From: Conus ventricosus
Taxonomy: Eukaryota; Mollusca; Gastropoda; Neogastropoda; Conidae
Reading direction: 5' to 3'
Length of the DNA stretch: 14,580 nucleotides
Assembly (NCBI GenBank): GCA_018398815.1
Contig: JAFLJL010014000.1
Coordinates: 2,501 to 17,080 of the forward strand
The translations under genes were made by a program, and so were the position numbers. A model generated the notes under the pieces. That model was not told the DNA's origin and ran no database searches. It worked only from the letters and a program-made list of their open reading frames with translations. Within the stretch, counting starts at the first letter, position 1. Each line of letters begins with the position of its first letter. Of this stretch, positions 1-8,030 are shown in pieces.

Positions 1-235
1 TGACTTTGGACTCGTTCTCCAATGGCTAGTCACCAATGTCACTCCTAACTCTTTTTTTTTTCAGTGGATAGTCACCACTGTAACTTCTGACTCCTTTTTT
101 CGTGGATAGTCACCAACATGACTTCTGACCCATTCTTTATTGGATAGTCACAAACATGACTTCTGACTCCTTCTTTGTGACTTCTGACTCATTTGTTGGA
201 GGACGGTAAACCAAAATGACGTCCGGCTCACCTTC
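1..235. repeat. Degenerate minisatellite, unit about 37-42 bp
   Basis: The phrase TAGTCACC recurs at 27, 69 and 108, with a diverged copy (TAGTCACA) at 145. Each copy is followed by a diverged form of 'atgacttctgactccttctt'. Spacing is 42, 39 and 37 bp, so this is an imperfect tandem array, and it probably runs off the left edge of the window. Later copies (about 180-260) are shortened and more diverged, with ACGGTCACC at 242 looking like a last vestige. No coding exon is visible in it; it most likely lies in the intron upstream of the exon at 403. Confidence 0.75.
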
Positions 236-308
236 CGGTGAACGGTCACCAGTGTGACGCAAAGAAATCAATCTTCGGTCGGAGGTCAGAGCTTTGTCTG
301 TGTTCTCA

Positions 309-310
<2 letters not shown>

Positions 311-393
<83 letters not shown>
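311..393. repeat. (CT)n microsatellite serving as polypyrimidine tract
   Basis: This is a nearly pure CT run with a few interruptions (TTCTCTCC near 349-358). It ends in CTCCTCCCCCAG, immediately before the exon at 403. The run therefore occupies the position of the polypyrimidine tract of the 3' splice site at 401-402. Its length is likely variable between individuals, and a role in acceptor strength is inference. Serine-leucine ORFs across it are artefacts of the repeat. Confidence 0.9.
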
Positions 394-396
<3 letters not shown>

Positions 397-402
397 CCCC
401 AG

Positions 403-589
403 GTGGTCATCCAGCCCACGTTCTTTGTGGCCGAACTCTACGAAGAGGAGGTGGCTGTCACCACCATCGCGGACATCGCGTGCGAGGACCCGTTCAGAGA
501 TCCCCAGCCCCCCTTCGTCGTGTCAGTGCTGTCCATCACTGGCCCCTGTCCAGGGTGCTTTCAGGTGTACAACGCCAGCTGCAATGCAG
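403..589 (+). CDS. Internal exon of a cadherin-like protein (first half of a repeat)
   Basis: The 187 bp exon sits between a strong acceptor (CT tract then CCCCCAG at 396-402) and a donor (GCAG|GTTGG at 590). It starts in phase 0 and ends in phase 1, encoding 62 residues from VVIQPTFFVAELYEEE to QVYNASCNA. The pattern of a beta-strand start, acidic EEE, an 'ACEDP' acidic turn, and 'CFQVYNASC' resembles the first half of an extracellular cadherin repeat. Classic calcium motifs are weak, and several cysteines (ACED, PCPGC, ASC) suggest a disulfide-bearing, secreted or cell-surface domain. It joins in frame to the exon at 3123, which supplies the second half. Codon use is GC-rich at third positions, unlike the flanking repeats, which supports real coding. 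Which cadherin family member this is cannot be told; no start or stop codon of the gene is in view. Confidence 0.8.
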
Positions 590-596
590 GTTGGTT

Positions 597-680
597 GTGG
601 GGAAAGGGGAGGGAGGGGGTGGGTGGGGGTGGGGGTGGGGAGAGGAGAAGGGGGAGGGGGAGGAAGAGAGGATGTCAGAT
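597..680. repeat. G-rich tract, GGGTGG-like
   Basis: The + strand directly after the donor site is a run of G-blocks separated by single A or T bases. At least four runs of three or more G lie within 40 bp, the pattern expected of a G-quadruplex former in the nascent intron RNA. A second weaker G/GT patch follows at 808-835. It is not coding. Confidence 0.75.
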
Positions 681-926
681 GATGCATGGTTTACGGGTAA
701 CGTCAGGTGATATGTGAGTCATTTTGAAGTTCGGTGGTGATGAGGATGATGTTAGAAAGTGGTGGTATCGAGAAGAGATTCATTAGATTATAGTGGGCGA
801 TGATCTCTGTGGGGGGTGGGGGTGGTGGTGGTAGTGGGTATGGTGGTTAAACAACTGAGAAGCGATTTATTAGATTATGGTGACGATGATCTCGATGATA
901 GGGATGGGTGGTGGGGTAGTGGGAGA

Positions 927-1066
<140 letters not shown>

Positions 1067-1262
1067 GACGCATGACATGTTTGTTGACCTTGATGATGGT
1101 GACAATGGTGGATATGCGGACGGTAAAAGGCGGCGCTGGGTTTCTTTTAATGATGACAGGGGTACGTACGGCAGGGGTAAGTACTTTTGAGGAGCTGTAC
1201 GTTCATCACCATGTCGAGACAGTCGTGCTGTCTGTGATGGTAGCGTTTGTCATATTTGGATA

Positions 1263-1263
1263 T

Positions 1264-1294
<31 letters not shown>

Positions 1295-1374
1295 GAGGGG
1301 CGGGATGCGTGCGTGCGTGTGTGTATGTGTGTGTGTGCGTGCGTGCGTGCGTGCGTGCGCGCGCGCGTGTGTGT

Positions 1375-1461
<87 letters not shown>

Positions 1462-1465
1462 TTTA
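1263..1465. repeat. Compound microsatellite GT / G18 / GTGC / CT
   Basis: The order is a short GT run, an 18-base G homopolymer (1278-1295), alternating TGCG and TG units with a GCGCGCG core (about 1305-1378), then a CT run to about 1460. The tract ends in CTCTTTTACAG (AG at 1467-1468), which looks like a splice acceptor. What follows is a degenerate copy of the downstream minisatellite, and it reads into a stop in the phase required. Confidence 0.95.
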
Positions 1466-1469
1466 CAGC

Positions 1470-3085
1470 AGAGATCTAGATCCTAATCCCGCCCTTTGGT
1501 TATTCCCTTTTTGAAGCAAAGATCAGTCGATCCTTATCCTGTCCTTTGATCGCAATCTTATCGAGCAAAGGTCTACATCATTGTCCTCCTCCATGGCGAT
1601 CGCCTTCTTGAGAAGGAAGTAGATCCTTATTCTGTCCCTGGATCGTTTTGTCTTCTTGAACTAAAAGATGTAGATCCTTATTCTGTCCCTTGATTGTTTT
1701 GTCTTCTTGGACAAAGACATGTAGATCCTTATTCTGTCCCTTGGTTGTTTGTCTTCTTGAACAAAGAGATGTAGATCTTTATTCTGCCCCTTGATTGAAT
1801 TGGCTTTTTGAACAAAGAGATGTAGATCTTTATTCTGTCCCTTGATTGTTTTGCCTTCTTGAACAAAGAGATGTAGATCTGTATTCTGTCCCTTGATTGA
1901 TTTGTCTTCTTGAACAAAGGGATGTAGATCCTTATTCTCTCCTTGGTTGTTTTTTGTCTTCTTGAACAAAGAGATGTAGATCTTTATTCTGTCCCTTGAT
2001 TGTTTTTGTCTTCTTGAACAAAGAGATGTAGATCATTATTCTGTCCCCTGATTGTTTTTGTTTTCTTGAACAAAGAGATGTAGATCCTTATTCTGTCCCT
2101 TGATTGATTTGTCTTTTTGAACAAAGAGATGTAGATCTTTATTCTGTCCCTTGATTGTTTTTGTCTTCTTGGACAAAGACATGTAGATCCTTATTCTATC
2201 CCTTGATTGTTTTGTCTTCTTGAACAAATTAAGACATGTAGATCCTTATTCTATCCCTTGATTGTTGTTGCCTTCTTGAACAAAGAGATGTAGATCCTTA
2301 TTCTGTCCCTTGATTGTTGTTGTCTTCTTGAACAAAGAGATGTAGATCCTTACTCTGTCCCTTGACTGTTGTTGTCTTCTTGAACAAAGAGATGCAGATC
2401 CTTATTCTCTCCCTTGATAGTTTTTGTCTTCCTTGACAAAGAGACGTAGATCCTTACTCTGTCCCTTGACTGTTGTTGTCTTCTTGAACAAAGAGATGCA
2501 GATCCTTATTCTCTCCCTTGATAGTTTTTGTCTTCGTGGACAAAGAGACGTAGATCCTTACTCTGTCCCTTGATTGTTGTTGCCTTCTTGAACAAATTAA
2601 GACATGTAGATCCTTATTCTATCCCTTGATAGTTTTTGTCTTCTTGGACAAAGAGACGTAGATCCTTACTCTGTCCCTTGATTGTTGTTGCCTTCTTGAA
2701 CAAATTAAGACATGCAGATCCTTATTCTATCCCTTGATAGTTTTTGTCTTCTTGGACAAAGAGACGTAGATCCTTACTCTGTCCCTTGACTGTTGTTGCC
2801 TTCTTGAACAAAGAGATGCAGATCCTTATTCTCTCCCTTGATAGTTTTTGTCTTCTTGGACAAAGAGACGTAGATCCTTATTCTGTCCCTTGATTGTTGT
2901 TGCCTTCTTGAACAAAGAGATGTAGATCCTTACTCTGTCCCTTGATTGTTGTTGCCTTCTTGAACAAAGAGATGTAGATCCTTACTCTGTCCCTTGATTG
3001 TTGTTGCCTTCTTGAACAAAGAGATGCAGATCCTTATTCTCTCCCTTGATCGTTGTTGCCTTCTTGAACCAAGAGATGCAGATCC
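1470..3085. repeat. Minisatellite, about 28 clear copies of a 51-53 bp unit
   Basis: The unit contains 'gtagatccttattctgtccc', a TTGATTGTTTTTGTC segment and 'cttcttgaacaaagagat'. The start of its GTAGATC phrase falls at 1670, 1721, 1771, 1822, 1873, 1924, 1976, 2028 and so on to 3078, giving 28 well-kept copies. Three or four decayed copies lie on the left (from 1470, including 1619). In 1670-1924 the period is 51 bp; from about 1976 it is mostly 52. Some copies carry a 4-5 bp insertion (CAAATTAAGACATG) at 2220-2238, 2594-2606 and 2700-2714. Between 2394 and 2870 two unit types alternate as a 104-108 bp dimer. The array is intronic and ends less than 40 bp before the acceptor at 3121-3122. 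Confidence 0.95.
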
Positions 3086-3122
3086 TCGCCGTGCCAGCTG
3101 GTTGCTGCTGTCCTGTGTGCAG

Positions 3123-3293
3123 GGTTCTGTCTGATGTTCCTCCCCGTGCAGCAGCTGAGCTACGCTGCCAACCCGCAGTACCAGGTGCTGGTGGAGTGCC
3201 AGGAAGTGGGCAACAGCAGCAACGTGGTCAGCGAGACGGTGGAGGTCCGGCTGTTCCCCAACACTCCGCCCTCCATCACCCTTCCGCCCTCAG
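3123..3293 (+). CDS. Internal exon of a cadherin-like protein (second half of a repeat)
   Basis: The 171 bp exon is bounded by an acceptor (TCCTGTGTGCAG, AG at 3121-3122) and a donor (CTCAG|GTCAGT at 3294). It starts and ends in phase 1, so it joins the upstream exon in frame, and skipping it would keep frame downstream. The joined reading gives GFCLMFLPVQQLSYAAN followed by PQYQVLVECQEVG and ETVEVRLFPNTPPSI. The layout 'LSY..NPQYQVLVEC...ETVEVRLFPNTPP' matches the second half of a cadherin repeat: an L-x-Y-E-like strand, a Y-x-L-x-V strand, a V-x-V strand, then the N-x-x-P linker to the next repeat. The canonical aspartates of calcium-binding linkers are largely absent, so calcium binding is uncertain. 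The cysteine in VEC could pair with those of the previous exon. No further exon of this gene is recognised to the right, so the next intron is long or the next exon lies beyond the window. Confidence 0.85.
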
Positions 3294-4152
3294 GTCAGTT
3301 GCTCTGTCGTTTTCTTTTTCTTGTCACCTCCGCCAAGAAGGTGGTCACTAACCCCTTCTCTCTCCCCCCCCCCCCTCCCCCCCACTTTGCATTATTTCAT
3401 TTCGTTTTTTTTTTTGTTTTTGTTTTGTTTTGTTTTGTTTTACGGTTTGTCTGTGTACAAGATTACGCAGAATCTATTTCGCCGGTTGTAACGAAACCTT
3501 CTGCAAAAATGAAGTGTGAAAGAAAAAAAAGAAAGAAAGAATTCTTTAATTTGGCAACGGATTCCTGGTGTAGGATCAGAAACCAACGGCAAATCCTAAT
3601 CTTCTGTTCTTTTGATTGTTCTTGACGTACTTCACAAATAAACACAGTGCAAAATTTCCACTGATATGACGTGATCAATGACGTAAAATGGGCCACATTA
3701 TTTTGAATCAGCATCGTTTGCCATGTGGTGTACACGGGTAAATGTCGATTAAACCGAAAATGTCTTCGTCTTTGGCGGAATTCTGTGTTTCTCTCAGTAC
3801 TTGTTTCTTTGTTTGTTTTTTGTTGTTGTTTTTTTATTTACAGGGAGGAAAGTAAACCATTTTTTGGAACTCTTAAACCGCCAAAGCCATCCTCAAGCTG
3901 CAAGCAGCTACAATCCAGCAGGGCGGCAGAGCTACAGTTGGGGAGGGGGGTGGGAGGGGGGGGGGGGAAGAGGGGGAGGTACTGCAGTCACGAGGCTGTA
4001 ACTGTTGAACCACAAAAACCAGTTGCTGTCGTTGACACAACACGTTTCAAAAGATACAATACAACTCTATGTATGATTGCGGCATGACAGGAAACCTGAA
4101 CTGTCAGTACACACGCAAACAAAACTTTCATCACTGCACACAGTGCAGAATG
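3294..4152. other. Intron or spacer with homopolymer-rich patches
   Basis: This begins at the donor of the cadherin-like exon. It contains a C-run (3364-3383), a T-rich (GTTTT)n stretch (3404-3441), T-rich sequence at 3797-3840, and a G-run (3939-3979). An acceptor-like TTTATTTACAG ends at 3842, but the sequence that follows does not continue a cadherin reading. No gene is supported here. Confidence 0.6.
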
Positions 4153-4176
4153 GCTTCTTGAACAAAGAGATGTAGA
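4153..4176. repeat. Stray fragment of the 52-bp minisatellite unit
   Basis: A 24-base segment (GCTTCTTGAACAAAGAGATG and four more bases) is identical to the most common form of the minisatellite between 1470 and 3085 apart from the first base. It sits alone in unrelated sequence, 1.07 kb downstream of the array and beyond an exon. It is in the same orientation as the array. Confidence 0.85.
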
Positions 4177-4309
4177 AATATATCAGAATGAATTCAACGA
4201 ACAAAATCACATTTCACAAGTACATGAGGTACAACGACTATAGATCAGTACTTTTTGTACTCCCAGTTCTTAAAGAACGGGAGTACTTTAGAATGGGAAC
4301 GAAGAAATG

Positions 4310-4310
<1 letters not shown>

Positions 4311-4360
<50 letters not shown>
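4311..4360. repeat. (TG)25 microsatellite inside mobile element copy 1
   Basis: Fifty bases of uninterrupted TG lie between the 'gaacgaagaaatgc' and 'gtcaaaatgtgttccactcg' blocks. At the equivalent place in copy 2 (5821-5850) there is TG followed by CTGT repeats. The tract is therefore part of the element's structure and did not arise independently here. Confidence 0.95.
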
Positions 4361-4361
<1 letters not shown>

Positions 4362-4402
4362 TCAAAATGTGTTCCACTCGCTCCAGACAAAACTACTGGG
4401 TC

Positions 4403-4843
4403 GATCTTTCTGAAAATTTGTAGGTATGTTCATTATGGGTCAAGGATGATGCCCAACGTTTTAGTTTACCGTTACAGCCGTTACTAACGGCTGTAACGGC
4501 CTGTAACGCTTTTTCTTCTTTATGGAATATCTCAGAAAGTACTTGGCCGATCTTTCTGAAAATTTGTAGGTATGTTCATTATGGGTCACGAATAATGCCC
4601 GATGTTTTAGTTTACCGTTATAACCGTTACTAACGGCTGTAACGGCCTGTAACGGTTTTTCTTCTTTATGGAATATCTCAGAAAGTACTTGGCCGACCTT
4701 TATGAAAATTAGCAGGTATGTTTATTATGGGTCACGGATGATGCCTGATGTTTTAGTTTGCACTGTTTTAGCCGTTACTAACGGTTGTAACGGCCTGTAA
4801 CGGGTTTTCTTCTTTATGGAATATCTCAGAAAGTACTTGGCCA
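4403..4843 (+). repeat. Tandem core repeat, three units of about 147 bp, each with a hairpin
   Basis: The block 'GATCTTTCTGAAAATTTGTA' or a close variant starts at 4403, 4549 and 4695, with a truncated fourth start at 4843, giving periods of 146, 147 and 148 bp. Each unit contains an inverted repeat of CCGTTA and TAACGG type. In unit 1 this is perfect, with 15 bp arms (4469-4483 and 4485-4499) around one base. It is slightly decayed in unit 2 (4615-4645) and more so in unit 3 (about 4771-4800). Each unit ends with 'cttctttatggaatatctca'. Confidence 0.9.
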
Positions 4844-5020
4844 ATTTATAAGCGGTTTAGATGATCTTGTGACAAATCGGATCCTCTGTCCATATGTAAG
4901 TGATGTAATGCTGAAAATGGATTAAACAACCGTTAAAAAACCGTTATTCTGCCGTTATTTCTTATATACAGGTGGATTTTAACGAAATTTGGTATATAGA
5001 AAGGTTATCACACACAAATG

Positions 5021-5540
5021 GCACTTCTATATAGTGTTTTAAAATTTGACCGTTAAAAACCGTTATTCTTGACATATTGTCCGATTTGGATGAAATTTGG
5101 TATGTATATCGGTTTTTGACCACGGACAGACAGACAGACACACAGACAGCATTACAAATGGCACTTCCATGTAGTGTTTCAAAATCTGGCCGTTAAAAAC
5201 TGTTATTCTTGACATATTGTCCGATTTGGATGAAATTTGGTATGTACACAGGCTTTAGCCCAGTGAGGACTAAAATACCGGTTTCAAAAGTGTATATCGG
5301 TTATATAACCGATAAACTGTTATTTTTGCCGTTATTTTTTTTTTATATATTGGTGGATTTTAACGCAATTTTGTATATAGAAAGGTCAACACACACATAT
5401 GGCACTTCCATGCAGTGTTTCAAAATCTGACCGTTAAAAACCGTTATTCTTGACATATTGTCCGATTTGGATGAAATTTGGTATGTACACAGGCTTTACC
5501 CAGTGAGGACTAAAATACCAGTTTCAAAAGTGTACATCGT
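5021..5540 (+). repeat. Second internal tandem block of element copy 1
   Basis: The phrase 'gcacttccatgtagtgtttc' and a following block with CCGTTAAAAACCGTTATTCT then 'gacatattgtccgatttgga' start at 5021, 5161 and 5402. Spacing is 140 and 241 bp, the latter enlarged by an AT-rich insert that itself repeats the sequence at 4966-5020. A short CAGA run (5127-5148) follows the first copy. Two ORFs of 73 and 99 residues read across the repeats but only mirror the repeat; no protein family is visible. Confidence 0.85.
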
Positions 5541-5765
5541 TAAACAACCGTTTAAAACCGTTATTTTGCCTTTATTTCTTATCTCACAAAGCACTTGGCC
5601 GATTTATAAGCGATTTGGAAAACTGGGAGTACGTTTATATGCTTCGCATCTTGTTTCAATCTACATCTTTTGCAAAAGACACGTAAGGATGTCCTTTTTT
5701 TCTAAGGTAAAAGTTCTTAAACTTTCATTTGTGGAAGTAAACAGGTATCTCAGTTAATCTTTTTT

Positions 5766-6193
5766 GTACTCCCAGTTCTTATAAAACAGGGAGAGTACTT
5801 TACAATGGGAACGAAGTAATGCTGTCTGTGTGTCTGTCTGTCTGTCCGTGGTCAAAATGTGTTCCACTCGCTCCAGACAAAACTTCTGGGCTGATCTTTC
5901 TGAAAATTTATAGGTATGTTCATTACGGGTCACGGATAATGCCCGGCGTTTTATTTTACCAGAATAGCCGTTTCTAATGGCTATAACAGCCCCAAACGGT
6001 TTTTCTTCTTTATGGATTATCTCAGTGACAAAATACATTATGACGCACGGTTGATTGGGACGCTTTTCTTCTTTATGGAATGTGTCAGTGACGAAATACA
6101 TTATGACGCATGTTTGATGCTGACGTTTTTAGCTTCCCCACCCCCGCGTATTCAAGATAAACTGAGAGTAAACGTTCAAATGCTTTGCATCTT
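5766..6193 (+). mobile_element. Same non-autonomous element, short copy 2
   Basis: This copy starts with the identical GTACTCCCAGTT (5766-5777) and an imperfect hairpin. It continues with the 'aatgggaacgaagtaatgct' block, a TG/CTGT microsatellite, 'gtcaaaatgtgttccactcg' and a single decayed core unit. It ends with the degenerate inverted motif AACTGAGAGTA (6160-6170), then hairpin ATGC-TTT-GCAT (6180-6190) and CTT. It lacks the tandem cores and the second repeat block of copy 1, so it is about 430 bp instead of 1.4 kb. The two copies share orientation and are separated by 113 bp. Both lie after a run of T, consistent with insertion at T-rich sites. A duplicated 'gacgaaatacattatgacgc' segment (6028 and 6089) sits in its 3' half. 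Confidence 0.65.
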
Positions 6194-6499
6194 TTAATTT
6201 TACTTTGTGTTACGTCTATCTACATTCGTGTTAAATCTGATTTGCTTTGATTTGCCTTCATTTTTAACTGATCAATTCCTGATCCGCTGGTTCGGGAGAG
6301 ACGATGTGGTGAGTTTTGGCTGACTGAGTTAATACTTATGAGTACGGTTGAAGGTGTTAATTGTGCCGAGTTCTGTCAAGCTCTTTCTTGTTTTGTTTTG
6401 TTTTCTGTTTTTTTTTCTTTTCATAGGCGTTTTGATGTGGTTGTTGGTGGCAAAGTGATGAAATTGTGTGGTATACATATTTCTATGTCTATGTGTATG
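6194..6499. other. Unique spacer, no gene seen
   Basis: AT-rich, T-biased sequence between the second mobile element copy and the long TG tract. No exon, RNA gene or repeat is recognised, apart from (TTTTG)-like stretches near 6390. Confidence 0.5.
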
Positions 6500-6538
6500 T
6501 TTTGTGTGTGCGCGGTGCACGAGCGCATGTGTGTGTGC

Positions 6539-6597
<59 letters not shown>

Positions 6598-6608
6598 GTT
6601 TTTTAGGC

Positions 6609-6687
<79 letters not shown>

Positions 6688-6828
6688 CGTGTGTGTGCAT
6701 GCGTACGCGCGCCCGCCCATGCGTGCGTGCGTGCGTATGTGTGTGTGTGTGTGTGTGTGTGAGTGTGTATGTGTGTGTGTGTGTGTGTATGCGCGCGCGC
6801 GTGCGCGCGCGTGTGTGTGTGTATGTGT
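6500..6828. repeat. Long compound TG / GC / TGCG microsatellite
   Basis: About 330 bp consists almost entirely of alternating purine-pyrimidine steps. There are two long pure TG runs (about 6541-6596 and 6621-6681), GC runs at 6607-6622 and 6790-6811, and GCGT units around 6718-6736. A short TTGTTTTTTAGG break (6595-6607) separates the halves. Alternating GC and GT is the best known Z-DNA-forming sequence type. Cysteine-valine and threonine-histidine ORFs here are artefacts. Confidence 0.95.
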
Positions 6829-7062
6829 GAGAGAATGTAAATATACGGGTTCAAGCTCACCTATCTTATTTTGCACGATAACCCCCCTTTTCACATAGAA
6901 ATCACGTCCTTCTCATGTCAGTTTTGGCCAAAATTAACACCTATTTTACAAAAAATTAACGCCTCAAAACCGCCAAAAATTGACGTATTCTGCACATTAA
7001 AACGGGGGCTTGCGTGCTAGATAAGATATGGTGATCGTGAACCCGTATATTTACATTCTCTC
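6829..7062. mobile_element. Fold-back / MITE-like element with arms of about 65 bp
   Basis: The left arm begins GAGAGAATGTAAATATACGG (6829) and the right arm ends with its exact reverse complement at 7062. The outer 25 bases are a perfect inverted match (GAGAGAATG through GGGTTCA). The inner parts of the arms (to about 6895 and from about 6998) match with scattered differences and small gaps. The loop of roughly 100 bp is AT-rich and contains repeated 'aaaattaac' phrases but no ORF. A target-site duplication is not clear because the left flank is the TG microsatellite. The superfamily cannot be assigned. Confidence 0.75.
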
Positions 7063-8030
7063 TGAGAACATAAAATGAACTAAAAATGTATCTGGCTTAA
7101 CAGTTACAGGCTGGCTATAATCAATATTGCTGACTTGGCCCTCCTCTTGCACGCTTCACTGAGCAGGAGGTCTGCAGCCCACGCGTGCACGCTCAATCGA
7201 CAGGGGGTATGACATATTTGGCCGGACACAGCCAGATCTCATTATTCAGCGAGCGACCTACCCGTGAGGACGTGTTTTTAGCTCGCTGCTGCTTAAAGCC
7301 AACCGGCCAAAAGATAGAGTTTAAATCTTTTAGAAACGAAGCAACGAAAACGTGAAATGATGTTTAATCTGCAATATGGAGGTGTTCTGGAAACTACTTT
7401 TAAGTTTTTGAAGCAGAACAAGGAAAGGAATGCACAGTGAAACGCGGAATGAGGGGTTTTGAAAACAAAGATTGGAATTTGCCCTTCCTATGCACGGAGA
7501 CTGAGAAAGATATTTTGTTTATCTTCATACATTTCTAAATTCAGCACTGTTGGACTGTCTTTTTATGAAGTCTTTAACATGAAAAAAGAGCTTAAAACCA
7601 TGTTTGAAAGCAGTGAGGAGATCAGACGTATTGGGTTGAGAAGACACTATCAATTGTTCCCGACTGTGAACAACAACAATCCCAGTAAAAATGGCGGAAA
7701 TGATCAATAATACCAGTCAGTTCACTCGCCGCCACACGCAGTGGCTGCTGCGTCTGAGGAGCGCTGGCTACCGTGAGCGTGAAGTAGGTCGCGCTACAGG
7801 CGGTAGCACCGAAATGGGTCAAAAACTAGTATTGATCGTTTTTGCTTCACCTGCTTAACGGCTGTCTCAGGGGCGCTGACGGAACTTTGAAAAATGATTC
7901 TGTGATTCATTCAGGACTTTAATAAGTGGCTGGCGGCTGTTTTCGAATTTACATCGCTCAAAGTGTGACTACAAAAAGTCCCTTTCACTTTCCCAAAAAC
8001 ACTGCCCTGTCTATTGTGTGAATGATTTCC
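7063..8030. other. Unique non-coding stretch
   Basis: This mixed-composition sequence includes a moderately GC-rich patch (7140-7300) and another at 7715-7870. An 83-residue ORF (7459-7710, +) exists but shows no recognisable domain, no splice context and no biased composition, so it is not called as a gene. I recognise no repeat family here, though the GC-rich patches could be unique regulatory or exonic sequence. Confidence 0.4.

Larger units (their letters stand above)
4257..5652 (+). mobile_element. Non-autonomous element, Helentron-associated (HINE / pearl-like), copy 1
   Basis: The 5' end is a near-perfect hairpin (4257-4286) beginning GTACTCCCAGTT. The 3' end carries the exact inverted copy AACTGGGAGTAC (5621-5632), then a small hairpin ATGC-TTC-GCAT (5639-5649) and CTT. 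In between, in order, lie a (TG)25 microsatellite, a conserved 'gtcaaaatgtgttccactcg' block, three tandem cores of about 147 bp, and AT-rich repeats built on CCGTTAAAAACCG. Subterminal inverted repeats, a 3' stem-loop, tandem cores and a built-in microsatellite are the known layout of HINE elements, including the pearl and CvA elements of bivalves. The family assignment is from architecture only. No coding capacity is present; short ORFs in it are chance. A second copy lies at 5766. Confidence 0.65.

Noticed and set aside
238..717. Serine-leucine rich ORFs of 138-159 residues starting upstream of the CT tract
   Set aside because: They read through the CT microsatellite and a splice acceptor; only the part from 403 to 589 behaves as coding. 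The rest is repeat translation.
1461..1500. Splice acceptor-like CTCTTTTACAG ending at 1468
   Set aside because: In the phase set by the upstream exon the following bases reach a TAG within four codons, and the sequence is a decayed minisatellite copy.
1470..3085. Regularly spaced repeats that could suggest a CRISPR array
   Set aside because: Units are contiguous 51-53 bp tandem copies without unique spacers, in a eukaryotic intron.
3843..3950. Possible third exon after TTTATTTACAG at 3842
   Set aside because: The phase-1 reading (RKVNHFLELLNRQSHPQAAS) has no cadherin character, runs into a G-run and has no convincing donor.
5209..5757. ORFs of 73 and 99 residues with a shared 'GFSPVRTKIPVSKVYI'-like stretch
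   Set aside because: The shared peptide reflects the DNA tandem repeat inside the mobile element; no protein family is seen and the copies differ in frame context.
6329..6898. Five long overlapping ORFs over the TG/GC tract
   Set aside because: They are low-complexity translations of a dinucleotide repeat, open only because the repeat contains no stop codon in several frames.
7459..7710. 83-residue ORF in unique sequence
   Set aside because: No recognisable domain, no splice signals and a length expected by chance. A transcript would be needed to reconsider it.
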